Positions 47,014 through 56,616 of a DNA stretch of 64,000 nt are shown in pieces. The translations under genes were made by a program, and so were the position numbers. The notes beneath the pieces are model-generated. The model was not told the origin of the DNA. It did not search any database and saw only the letters and a list, made by a program, of their open reading frames with translations. This DNA is from Asparagopsis taxiformis (taxonomy: Eukaryota > Rhodophyta > Florideophyceae > Bonnemaisoniales > Bonnemaisoniaceae). How positions within the stretch are numbered: the first letter of the stretch is position 1; each line of letters starts with the position of its first letter. The DNA lies in contig JALQPE010000158.1 of assembly GCA_030407315.1 (NCBI GenBank), forward strand, positions 62,001-126,000, in the 5' to 3' direction.

Positions 47014-48480
47014 ATGTTTCCATCCTCGACCGGTCGAGGAAGACCACAACTGTACGATACTTTCTTTGTTTCCCGTTGCGTCGCGTCTCCACTCTATGTC
47101 ATTCACCTTTTAACCATCACCATTTTCCGCGTCGTACTACAGGAGAATTTCTGAGAAATATGCACCAGTTGGCAAAATCGGCGAGGGAACCTACGGTCTC
47201 GTGTATAAAGCGCGCATGGTCCACAACATTCACAATCCTGACCCAGCCGGTAAAGGTGATTCCTTCGTTGCAGTCAAGAAATTCAAAAGCTTTAAAAGTG
47301 GCGATGGCATATCACCGACTGCTATCCGCGAAATCAAACTGTTGCGTGAATTGAAAAACCGTTACATCGTGGATCTCGTTGACGTTATGCTCGATGAAGC
47401 AGACAAGTCGCTCTACCTTGTGTTTGATTATGCTGAACATGATTTACTCGAAATGATTCGCTGGCATCATAACCGCAACACGCAGCCTATGCCCATGCAA
47501 ACTGTCAAGTCGCTACTTTGGCAGATTCTCCATGGAATGAATTATCTACACAAGAACTGGATCATCCATAGAGATCTCAAGCCTTCCAACATTCTCGTTA
47601 CCGGCCAAGATAAGCCGCCCAATGAGCGTGGCTGTGTTAAAATTGCAGACTTTGGTCTCGCCCGACTCTTTCAGGCCCCGTTGCGTCCACTCACAGATGT
47701 CGATGCCGTGGTGGTCACCATTTGGTATAGAGCGCCCGAACTACTTCTCGGTGCCAAACATTATACGAAAGCGATAGATCTCTGGGCTATTGGTTGTATT
47801 TTTGCAGAACTCATCACGTCCAAGCCGCTCTTCCAGGGTCAGGAGAAGGAGCGTAAGGGCGATGATCGAAATCCGTTTCAGGCAGACCAAATCGACAAGA
47901 TATTTCGCATTCTTGGCAAACCAACACTGGAGCAATGGCCCGGTGCTGCTGACTTACCCAATTGGACTCATGCGCAAAACTGGCAGTCGTATCCATGTGT
48001 GTTGCATGAGCGCATTCGTGGTCTAACCAAAGGCGATTCCGGATATGACCTGCTATCGAAACTGTTGGAATACGACCCGACTAAGCGAATAACTGCCGAG
48101 AATGCACTACGCCATCCGTTCTTTCAGGTATGCAATTTTGAAGAAAACAGATACCATTACTCTTATTGTTCCTTTGTAGGAGCGCTTTGCGCGACGATGT
48201 CATTCATGTGGCGATCAATATGTCACCGAAAAAATGTTCTAACTCGCGTTATCTGCATCCCACGTCTTATGTTCTACCACGTCATGTCTATCAGGAATCC
48301 CCTAAACCGCAAAGAGTAGCCTTTATTGACCCTAACACAGACCCGTACAAATCAAGACCAGTGACGCCGTTAGACCCCAAAAAGGACATTGGTTGGGCAA
48401 TGAGCGCCACTACTAGTGGGTCAAATGGTGCGCAATCTTCATTCCATCAACGTAGAAAGTTATCAAGACAGCGTGTTTAA
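47014..48480 (+). CDS. CDK8: CDK8/CDKE-type Mediator kinase, spliced
   Basis: My model is exon 1 47014-47051, intron 47052-47142 (GT..AG, 91 bp, phase 2), exon 2 47143-48129, intron 48130-48294 (GT..AG, phase 0), exon 3 from 48295. Joining exons 1 and 2 restores the glycine-rich loop [13 protein letters not shown]. The kinase has VAVKKF, the cyclin-binding [11 protein letters not shown] helix, [16 protein letters not shown] and the CDK8-specific [20 protein letters not shown] plus [17 protein letters not shown]. Exon 3 continues FFQ with ESPKPQRV and KSRPVTP, like the fungal/animal C-lobe tail, and reads to a stop at 48480. A further intron (GT at about 48427 to AG at about 48569) would instead end at 48640 with a Pro/Lys-rich tail. 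The kinase phosphorylates RNA polymerase II machinery within the Mediator kinase module. Confidence 0.85.
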
Positions 48481-48797
48481 ACAACTTCGAAAAGATGCTT
48501 ACTATTTCCGTGTGATTGCGGCTTGTCAATTTGTCAAGATAGGACATATTCCAATTTCAAGATCAGTACCGCAGTCCGCTGCCCCAGTCCTTACATCTGC
48601 TCCGCCTCCTACGAAACGCACCAAGGTCATTGACAAGTAGACGCGGACTACATCCAAGCGCATCAAGTTGTGCCAACAGTACGATGTTCCAGAACAAGTG
48701 CACATTATGCCAGCGCGAAGATACTCAACACCCATCACTGCTTACCAATCTAATATTATAGTAGGCCACAAACAGTTGATGCCTCAAGCAGAGGGAG

Positions 48798-51089
48798 CTA
48801 AGTACCGAGAAGATGTTCTTCGAGACTTCCCATGGCTTCATCGGTGAACAGCTGTTTCATTAGAACGTGTTTGATTTCATCCGCATCGTATCCAACACAT
48901 CCCCTCCGTGATACGATGCTCCTCAGGTGTCGCACTTCTTCATCCAATGCATTCAAGGCTGCGTCTACTGGCTTCAAAGAATTCTTGCACAGTCCAGGAG
49001 AGCTTCGAAGCACGACGTCATCATCTACACATGATTTTATCCTCGCAATAGCCATTGCAATTTCGACACCAGATGTGGCACTAAACGTCACGTAAGCAAG
49101 GTCTTGTCGAGTTTGCACCCCTACATTTCCCATAACTTCCGAACTTTGTTTGAGTTGAAAGAGACGATGAGCCGACGGACCACTCGCAATCGCACACACT
49201 TTCTGCTCAAATAATGATCTGCCAGCTCTCCACGGTGCAGCTTGCATAACACTGAGGTCTACGTTGCAAGACATTGCTTTTGCAACGGAAAGGGTTCCTA
49301 ATGGTTGCGATCGCCCGTCACTGCTGTCAGCTCTCACAACAATAGACATTTCTGAGAGTGACGCAGAATTACTAGTAACAAGCGAGGCAATGGGCGCATA
49401 AGCAGTAAGCCAAACCAGATCACCCGACTTGAGCCCTTGCTTCTCTTGGACATTCCACAATGTTGCCATACATTTGTCAAATTGAATGTTCAGCGCTAGC
49501 GATATGGCTGCAGGCTTGTTCTCATCCTCAGCTGTCGAAGACTCAAGCAAAGCTACATTGACTTGCACAACAATAAATTGTCTTGAGCGGTCAAGACCAC
49601 ACGAGGACCGCACCAGACGCAAAAATCTAGTACCGTCAAGCAGCACTGACTGACCAACTACAGCGATGCGAGTAGACTGTGGCAATTCATCATGTTTGTC
49701 AGACATTGGTATGTTTGAAATCGACGATTTCCTGCTTGGTAAAGCTATTAGGTTGCTGGTTTGAGAGCGAAACAATTTGGTGCTCTGAATGCGAGGAATG
49801 TTCCCAGTGGCTTCCATCAGCAAAGAAGAGCTGTGATGGAGCATACGCATCATTGCTTCTTTCCGTGATGACGTCTGCATCAATCTTTCCACACCGACGC
49901 TCAAACGTCTCTCGAGATTACTGGTTACCTGCGAAAGATTTGATTCTCCCAGTGCTGATTGCGGTTGCTGAGCTTGTGTCGTATTTGAAGGATTTTGCTG
50001 CTCGCAGCAACAGGAACCATCTGTACTGCTGTGTTGCAGCAAGCGGTTTCGCCAAACAGCATATATATAATTGTGTTGAGAACCTGCAGTAGAACAAGAA
50101 CCCGAAAAGAGCAATTTGGGGATTCGTACTTGGCCAAGAGGGTCACTACTGTTGTATATAGTAGTATACCAAAGATCACTCGTTGAGGTCGTTGAAAATA
50201 TAACCATATCCTGGAAGACTGAGACATTACCACAGTCTTCCAACCGATTCGAGGCATCTATATGCCATCGTTGTTTTCCTGTGTGCAAATCGATACCAGC
50301 CACAGCTCCGTTTTGTGAGACAATGACCAGCAATCTTTCTCGAACTAACGCCTTCATTATTCTGAGAGGATATACAATTGCATCCGGATTGATAGATATC
50401 TGCCGGCTAGAATCTTTGTAATGAATAGCATATAATTGAATGTGATCCGAAGCGAGCTTCATCAATACAAACGCCTCGATGTCCGATGCAGAGCGGCTTA
50501 TTAGTAATTGGCTGGCTTCATGAGTATCGAAATCTAATTGACGCTGCTTCACTGAAGCATCATCTTCTGATTGTTCAAATAATCGAAGTCCATCGGCAGT
50601 TTCACACAGTATTGTTGGTCCACGTAAGATGGCGACACTGTCCGACATTTCTCTTTTCACTGAAAGCACTTTCCATAACACGATTCCCTTCTTATCAAAC
50701 AGCAATATTGCCACACCGCTTCTTCCGCTCTTTTTCTTCGATACCGAGAGGGCAACCCAAGTATATTGAAGGTGGGTATCTGTGTCAAAGGCATTGTTTA
50801 TAGTCAAAATTGTTCCCGGACCATCCCATCCAGCAATCTCTGCCTCAGACGTGTTGGATCTTGTTAGATTTTTGCGAAAACTGCCAGTAGCTGAATCCCT
50901 CTCATGATACCAAATCGATGCGACTAGTTTACAGCCCGGTTCCCTGCGAGCGGAACTGCGTGCTCGGCGACGTTTTAGGGGGGCCGGTTGCAGATGCAAC
51001 GCAGCATAGTTGTGGTTTCTATCAATTGGATTCTGCCATGGACACTTGATCACACAGGACGCGCTGTCTGCACCTAGGAGCACATTCAT
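48798..51089 (-). CDS. Unassigned protein with beta-propeller-like first half, 763 aa
   Basis: I do not recognise the family. The first 350 residues have repeated hydrophobic strand patterns ending in W-x-V or W-H-I (GVAILLFDKKGIVLWKVLSV, LVIVSQNGAVAGIDLHTG then KQRWHID), the wording of a PQQ/WD-like beta-propeller. Residues of about 375-480 are polar with Gln, Ser and Arg and look disordered. The last 280 residues alternate strands and helices and end in a helical region (DAALNALDEEVRHLRSIVSR, ADEIKHVLMKQLF). The overall plan (propeller, linker, alpha/beta C-terminus) recalls scaffold proteins such as FANCB/FAAP100, but I see no diagnostic residues and do not claim it. No transmembrane segment. 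ATG at 51087-51089, single exon. Confidence 0.7.
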   Translation of the reverse strand: MNVLLGADSASCVIKCPWQNPIDRNHNYAALHLQPAPLKRRRARSSARREPGCKLVASIWYHERDSATGSFRKNLTRSNTSEAEIAGWDGPGTILTINNAFDTDTHLQYTWVALSVSKKKSGRSGVAILLFDKKGIVLWKVLSVKREMSDSVAILRGPTILCETADGLRLFEQSEDDASVKQRQLDFDTHEASQLLISRSASDIEAFVLMKLASDHIQLYAIHYKDSSRQISINPDAIVYPLRIMKALVRERLLVIVSQNGAVAGIDLHTGKQRWHIDASNRLEDCGNVSVFQDMVIFSTTSTSDLWYTTIYNSSDPLGQVRIPKLLFSGSCSTAGSQHNYIYAVWRNRLLQHSSTDGSCCCEQQNPSNTTQAQQPQSALGESNLSQVTSNLERRLSVGVERLMQTSSRKEAMMRMLHHSSSLLMEATGNIPRIQSTKLFRSQTSNLIALPSRKSSISNIPMSDKHDELPQSTRIAVVGQSVLLDGTRFLRLVRSSCGLDRSRQFIVVQVNVALLESSTAEDENKPAAISLALNIQFDKCMATLWNVQEKQGLKSGDLVWLTAYAPIASLVTSNSASLSEMSIVVRADSSDGRSQPLGTLSVAKAMSCNVDLSVMQAAPWRAGRSLFEQKVCAIASGPSAHRLFQLKQSSEVMGNVGVQTRQDLAYVTFSATSGVEIAMAIARIKSCVDDDVVLRSSPGLCKNSLKPVDAALNALDEEVRHLRSIVSRRGCVGYDADEIKHVLMKQLFTDEAMGSLEEHLLGT

Positions 51090-51314
51090 ATTGCAGCATT
51101 GTATTTTGTGAGTGGTTTGTGCTCAGAATTGGAGTTGGTAGCGCGGGGATGGCATAGTTCTCGGGACGTCGATGCCGACGGGATTGTCGATGAGACGTTG
51201 GGGAGCAAATCTGCATGCCTTTGGTTTTACGATTGCTACAATTTGGTAAAATTTCCTAGTACTACTTTCAATGGTACATGACTGCGATTTCTTTCAAAAT
51301 TTTGTCCGATGCAC

Positions 51315-52045
51315 TCAACTTTGATCGTCTATGTCGACGAGCTTTCCATTTTTGTAGAACCAAATATTCCGTTCGCGTACAAAAGTCGACATTTCTAGAA
51401 ACGCGATGGGCGCAGTGCGTTGCATCAGATTGGCACTGTTGAGAAAGTAAGTCGACCGGTCAACATTGGTTTGACACGATATGAGCAGTACAAAGCAGTG
51501 AGAGATGTAACTTACCGAAAAAGGATTCGCGTAACTTGCGGCCCTGTTATTTGCGTTTCAATTATATCCACACCTCCGACAAACTGATATTCCATGCAGA
51601 AATCGAGGATCTCTCTCTTCCATTTTCGTCTATCGAGTTCAGCTGAACTCTTGTGCGTAGTTTTCATAATATAACTCGGCAGACGATATGCGTACGCACT
51701 ATACCTCGAACGAAGAAGATCTTCTGCTAGCTGCGGTGTACTTTGGGCAGTATGAAACGGCCTGCAGCACTTTCCGTACGATTTGTCGCTCCCGCATGCA
51801 CATTTCGCCTCGGGACTTGGTAAAGCATCTTTTTCATTGGTGCTGGCAGCATTCTTCGAAAGGAAGCCTCCAAATCCTCGTCCGTTCACAGCAACGATTC
51901 GACATCTATTGCTTGTTCGTCGTGGGACTATTCGATGCAATTGTTCGTGTCGTGATGAGCGAGAGAGACAGTGTTCTGTATTTCTCAACCCATTCCGTGC
52001 AATTTGAAGAAGAGGAAGAAAAGCAAAGACAACTTCTGAATCCAT
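51315..52045 (-). CDS. YchJ-like (UPF0225) SEC-C zinc-motif protein, plastid-targeted, spliced, 216 aa
   Basis: Exon 1 is 52045-51516 and exon 2 is 51435-51315, with an 80-bp GT..AG intron (51515-51436, phase 2). Removing it turns an early stop into the expected YchJ ending: RILFRANLMQRTAPIAFLEM, then STFVRERNIWFYKNG and a stop after DIDDQS. About 75 residues of basic leader (transit peptide) precede the SEC-C motif CACGSDKSYGKCC, whose Cys residues bind zinc, and the family core AEDLLRSRYSAYAYRLPSYI, MKTTH. The fold after the zinc motif is NTF2-like. Bacterial YchJ proteins have no settled function; the plastid copy in algae and plants is likely of cyanobacterial origin. The gene ends 225 bp from the start of the propeller-like gene. 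Confidence 0.85.
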
Positions 52046-53036
52046 GTGAACGAGAGGACTTACAAAATTTGTTGGCTATGTTGTTACCACCACAGTAGAC
52101 TTGTGATAAATCTCGGTTACAGCCCGCATGAGCTCGCGCACAGTAAAATATGAAAAAGCTGAAAACGCTGCCATCTTCCGTTTCGACAATATCTCAAATA
52201 AAATGTATCAGCAGTCAAGCGTGACAGATGTTGCTTGCTCACTACTAGATAATAGACTGCAGACTTGGCTGCTGCGTACCCATCAATAGAAAAGCTACTC
52301 CGAATTGTGCATCCAATCCGGATATTCCTACAGTTTGCAAGTTCCACAGATGTCAGCACCCTACTACCGAGCACAATAGCATTGACTTTTCCATTAGTAT
52401 GAACTAGAGATTCATGATATTATTAGATAGAAACTGATAGTTCATATCGCTTTTAATGACCTCAAGGCTGTCTCCACATGTTCCATTCCAGCATTTTATG
52501 CGCCATTTCTTCCTTGCGAGAGCCGTGATATTCGAGTAATTCTGTAGAAATGTTTGCCTAGATCTTTTGCTGTTGCCTCGTATTGAACTTTTCTTTCAAG
52601 TCCATGGCATTCCGATTCTTTCCTTTTAGTCCTTTTCTCGCGGACTTCTCACGACAGCTCAGCAATGAATCCGATGGGCTCGAATGAATAACCCCTAGTA
52701 TTAGCATATAGCAGATCCTTGTAGACTGCTGAACGGCATGTACGGCCTACCAAAATCATATGTTTCACCGCCTCTTTCATCGAAAAGAAGCAATTCATTG
52801 CCAGTTTTGATGTCCTTCTGGATATTCCAGTGTTTGAACTAATCCTACTACTGTTTATGTCATGGAATTCTGATCAACTGCGTGGTCGACATGGGGAATC
52901 ATTGACTACAATAATCATCATTTCATTAACGAAAATTGATTTCCGAGCCGAATAGCTGAGAAGCTCACGACATTTGTTGTATTACTACATTTGCATAACA
53001 AGTTAAGTACTAGTCTAAATCTCCTTCGGGTAGTAA
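52046..53036. other. AT-rich intergenic stretch
   Basis: No gene is supported in these 991 bp; frames are short and without domains. It holds the YchJ-like promoter and the 3' region of the HFD-repeat gene. Confidence 0.4.
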
Positions 53037-55841
53037 TCACTTGGCGACATTCCATGTCAATTTCTGAGTGTGGTAGTTCTTGACATAGGATTTCAAGTCC
53101 GCATACAAAGCTTCCAGAGATGCCGCCCATGTACGATGAGCTTCAGGATTCTCAGTCTTTTTGGCATTCATTCGTACCGTGTTCAAGAAAAACTGCCCAG
53201 CCCCTGCCATGTCCCCAACAAACTGTGTAGCCTTCTCTTCTTCAACTACCCATCCAAGTGCTGCTACAGACTCTCCAACTGCTTGACAGTGCTGACCAAA
53301 CGGGCTACGAGGATTGACTTTCTCCACGATACTGCCTACTTCTCCCATTTTCGCTCCAATCGGCATGATCATTTCCTGCACATCGTCAGGTTTCGGCATT
53401 GCAATCGCTTTAGAAAGGAACTCTGCCTCGGCCTCCCATACACTAACAAATGCTGTGGATAGAGTTGCAACATCTCCTCCGAGAGCATTGGAGGCAGCCA
53501 CGAAGGCAGCTAGACGGCCAGAAATCAATTGTTTGAATGCAGTGACGTAATCAGAAGACGTTTCTTCATCCTCAGTTTCAGCCAAGGTTGTCTTTCTCAC
53601 CGCCTTTGGGGGATTCCATACAAGCTTTTGTGTGTGATATTCTTTGACATAGGATTTCAAGTCCGCATACAAAGCTTCCAGAGATGCCGCCCATGTACGA
53701 TGAGCTTCAGGATTCTCAGTCTTTTTGGCATTCATTCGTACCGTGTTCAAGAAAAACTGCCCAGCTCCCGCCATGTCCCCAACAAACTGTGTAGCCTTCT
53801 CTTCTTCAACTACCCATCCAAGTGCTGCTACAGACTCTCCAACTGCTTGACAGTGCTGACCAAACGGGCTACGAGGATTGACTTTCTCCACGATACTGCC
53901 TACTTCTCCCATTTTCGCTCCAATCGGCATGATCATTTCCTGCACATCGTCAGGTTTCGGCATTGCAATCGCTTTAGAAAGGAACTCTGCCTCGGCCTCC
54001 CATACACCAGCAAATGCAGTAGACAGAGTGGCGACGTCTCCTCCAAGGGCATTGGAGGCAGCCACGAAGGCAGCTAGACGGCCAGAAATCAATTGTTTGA
54101 ATGCAGTGACGTAATCAGAAGACGTTTCCTCTTCTCTCTCTTCAACCTTGGCCATCTTTCTTGGGGCAGATTTTGGAGGATTCCATACAAGCTTTTGTGT
54201 ATGATATTCTTTGACGTAAGCCTTGAGATCCCCATAGAGAGTTTCCAGCGACGCTGCCCATGTACGATGGATATGAGGGTTATCACTCCTCTTGGCACTC
54301 ATTCTGACATTGTTCAGGAAAAGCTGCCCAGCCCCCGCCATGTCCCCAACAAACTGCGTAGCCTTCTCTTCTTCAGCAACCCATCCAAGCGCCGCCACCG
54401 ACTCTGCAACTGCAGTGCAATGATTTATTAACGGCGCACGCCTATCCATACTCTCCACAGAAGAAGCAACCGCACCCATTTGGGTTCCAATGGGCATCAG
54501 CAATTCCTGGATGTCAGCAGGTTTCGGGGTAGAGATTGCTTTTGAAAGAAAATCGGCCTCTGCCTTCCATGCTGCAGCAAATGGCTTTGCTTGTTCGGCA
54601 ACTTCTCCGCCGATAGCTTCTGAAGCGGAAACATAAGCTGCCAATGGACCGTCAAGCAACTTCTTGAAGGCTGTGACATAGTTTGTTTCTTCACCAGTAT
54701 CGTCATCTCCTGCCACTGGTGACGGGCCTGCTTTCTGCTGTGTAGCTTCTGTTCCAATCCCATACCTCAACCCAATTGTGTGATATTCTTTCACGTAAGT
54801 TTTCATACTAGAACAAAGCTCACGGAGGGAATTGACAAATGCCTTTTGGTTGCTTTCATCCGCAGTATTCTTGCTGTTTCTGAGTACAATGTTCAGGTAA
54901 AAACTAGCAGATGCCTCTGCATCAGTAATAAAGGACGTTGGTTTGGCATCCGCAATGATCCACGATGCAAACCCGACTAAACCCTCTACGGCCTTCACAT
55001 GATTGAAGAAAGGATCACGGGAAGGACACTCAGTCGCAATATTACTAACAGCAGTCATTGACGCAATGATGGGGCCCAACATAGATTGCTTTTCTTCTTC
55101 AGTTGGCGGCTTGGACATTTTGCTGGCTGTTACAACAAAATCGTATATGCCACTCACAGTCGAAGCAACAGATTGGGCTTGTTGTTGTACAATGCCGCCA
55201 ATGTTGGAGGCAGCAGTGGAGAAAGCAGCGAGTGAGCCATTTACAATGTCACGCTGATAAGCGACAAGATGATCTGCTGTATGAGATTCTGCAATAGAAA
55301 GTGATGCGATTCCTGAACTGACGTCTGAATTTGACGGAGTAGTGGATTCGGATTGTTCTGCCACCTGTGCTGGGCTACCATCGGAGAATTGAAGACCGAC
55401 AGAGTAGTTGGTAGAGACGTATTGCAAAAGTTGGGTCAGAAAAGTCTGCACAGCATCTGCGAGTTGTTCATGGGAAGGGTCGGACATGGCACGCAATGCT
55501 TCTAGGGAAGGGTCTGCATTTTGAACGGCACGCTTGACGACATCCATTGGGACCTCAGCTGAAACCCAAGCAGTTGAGTCGCAACAGCAACCCAAGACTG
55601 AAAGGTGGTGGAATAAAATATCACCGGGGGCAAGAGCGGCAACAGCGTCTTCAATATCTTCGAGCAGTTCTTCCAGAGGTTCAATCATCTCAACAGATCG
55701 AGAAGTTTGAGGCTCGGATTCGATTTTGTTGGCCACAGCGATACAAGAGCGGAATATCTTAATCGGTGTAGTCATGCGATCACCAAACTTACGAAGGGCA
55801 ACAATTACGGGCATGATGTGTTGTGCGGTAGCAAACTCCAT
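53037..55841 (-). CDS. Poly-HFD protein: five CAP (cyclase-associated protein) N-terminal helical domains in tandem, 934 aa
   Basis: The protein consists of five copies of the helical folded domain (HFD) of cyclase-associated protein at roughly 7-150, 187-372, 380-567, 568-756 and 757-934. Each copy has a YVTAFKxL-like opening helix, a G-G-x-V helix turn, an H-C-x-A-V-x-E-S-V-A-ALGW segment and an ending T-W-A-A-SLE-LY-DLK-YVKEYHT-LVW. Normal CAP has one HFD, then polyproline, WH2 and a C-terminal beta-helix (CARP) domain. None of the latter is present. The first copy is the most diverged; the last two are nearly identical. CAP's HFD forms oligomers that speed severing of cofilin-decorated actin filaments and monomer release, so a built-in multimer is plausible here. 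Short acidic linkers (EEREEETSS, ETEDEETSS) separate copies. ATG at 55839-55841, single exon. Confidence 0.88.
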   Translation of the reverse strand: MEFATAQHIMPVIVALRKFGDRMTTPIKIFRSCIAVANKIESEPQTSRSVEMIEPLEELLEDIEDAVAALAPGDILFHHLSVLGCCCDSTAWVSAEVPMDVVKRAVQNADPSLEALRAMSDPSHEQLADAVQTFLTQLLQYVSTNYSVGLQFSDGSPAQVAEQSESTTPSNSDVSSGIASLSIAESHTADHLVAYQRDIVNGSLAAFSTAASNIGGIVQQQAQSVASTVSGIYDFVVTASKMSKPPTEEEKQSMLGPIIASMTAVSNIATECPSRDPFFNHVKAVEGLVGFASWIIADAKPTSFITDAEASASFYLNIVLRNSKNTADESNQKAFVNSLRELCSSMKTYVKEYHTIGLRYGIGTEATQQKAGPSPVAGDDDTGEETNYVTAFKKLLDGPLAAYVSASEAIGGEVAEQAKPFAAAWKAEADFLSKAISTPKPADIQELLMPIGTQMGAVASSVESMDRRAPLINHCTAVAESVAALGWVAEEEKATQFVGDMAGAGQLFLNNVRMSAKRSDNPHIHRTWAASLETLYGDLKAYVKEYHTQKLVWNPPKSAPRKMAKVEEREEETSSDYVTAFKQLISGRLAAFVAASNALGGDVATLSTAFAGVWEAEAEFLSKAIAMPKPDDVQEMIMPIGAKMGEVGSIVEKVNPRSPFGQHCQAVGESVAALGWVVEEEKATQFVGDMAGAGQFFLNTVRMNAKKTENPEAHRTWAASLEALYADLKSYVKEYHTQKLVWNPPKAVRKTTLAETEDEETSSDYVTAFKQLISGRLAAFVAASNALGGDVATLSTAFVSVWEAEAEFLSKAIAMPKPDDVQEMIMPIGAKMGEVGSIVEKVNPRSPFGQHCQAVGESVAALGWVVEEEKATQFVGDMAGAGQFFLNTVRMNAKKTENPEAHRTWAASLEALYADLKSYVKNYHTQKLTWNVAK
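53082..53564 (-). repeat. 483-bp direct repeat, copy encoding HFD 5 (partner 53646-54128)
   Basis: This stretch and 53646-54128 (offset exactly 564 bp, 188 codons) differ at about a dozen positions. Ten of these fall within a 45-bp patch near the 5' side of the repeat in gene orientation; the other 440 bp have two differences. The repeat is in frame with the domain unit. Confidence 0.9.
53646..54128 (-). repeat. 483-bp direct repeat, copy encoding HFD 4
   Basis: Partner of 53082-53564. The next unit upstream (starting around 54213) is similar at protein level but clearly diverged in DNA, so the 4/5 pair is the recent event or has been homogenised. Confidence 0.9.
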
Positions 55842-56136
55842 AGTTGAGGATAGTTTGAGTAATCGGGGGTTGTGCCAGAGTTGAAATAGTGCGAGTGGTT
55901 GAAACTGGTAAGCGGGAAGAAGAGGTTGATCGAAGATGGATCGTTTTTATTGAAATCCACGCGTGGAGAGACAAAGCATGACAAGAAAGAGTATGTTATC
56001 ATGATGATGAATCCGTAGACTGACTTGTCCACAGCATACTGTAAGCCTCGCTGACAATGCATGCAGGAGAACTGTAAGTATTTTATGCATGGTATCCTTT
56101 AAATAGCATCTTGCTACGCTCCAGAAACGAACACAG

Positions 56137-56208
56137 GCGGTGTTCGTCTAGTGGCTAGGACCTCACGTTGTGGCCGTGAAAACGGGAGTTCGATTCTCCC
56201 ACACCGCA
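56137..56208 (+). tRNA. trnH-GTG: tRNA-His(GTG)
   Basis: A 72-nt cloverleaf: acceptor GCGGTGT/ACACCGC with discriminator A, D-arm with GTCTAGTGGCTAGGAC (A box), anticodon stem TCACG/CGTGA with loop TTGTGGC (anticodon GTG), and T-arm GGGAGTTCGATTCTCCC (B box). No intron and no encoded CCA. A run of seven T at 56214-56220 is a Pol III terminator. The eukaryotic G-1 would be added after transcription, although a G also precedes the gene. Confidence 0.96.
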
Positions 56209-56616
56209 AAAAATTTTTTTCAGCTATGGTTGGAGAAAAACCGTCACGGCTGCTCGCTTTCGCAGATCGGTTGGTTTGATTCGTTTCGGCCAAAGCGCCG
56301 TGTCCAATGATGAATGCAATTGAGCTCATCCGATAAATGCATTGTGCCGAAAATCGCCAATCGATCTCCATGTCATCATATGAACCAAGTAACGTACGAC
56401 TGATGAGGAGGACCATCTCCAATTGTCCCAATTGTCTATTGTTCACCGCCCTTCACATACTCTGCATCATCAATTTCCCAATGACACTTCACATCCTTCC
56501 AGCAACTTCCATTTCCGCTCCATAATATTTCATCTACACACAGTTACCCCAACGCACTCATTCCGTTTCATCTACCTTCTTTCCAACCTGGTCATTGAAC
56601 CGCACCGCACCGCAAA
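56209..56616. other. Intergenic stretch between tRNA-His and the SAL1-like gene
   Basis: Apart from the tRNA terminator at 56214-56220 nothing specific is visible in these 408 bp. The last 150 bp are pyrimidine-rich, as in many leaders of this window. Confidence 0.4.

Noticed and set aside
51688..52098. 136-codon plus-strand frame opposite the YchJ-like gene
   Set aside because: It is the antisense shadow of a gene with clear family motifs and has no domain of its own.
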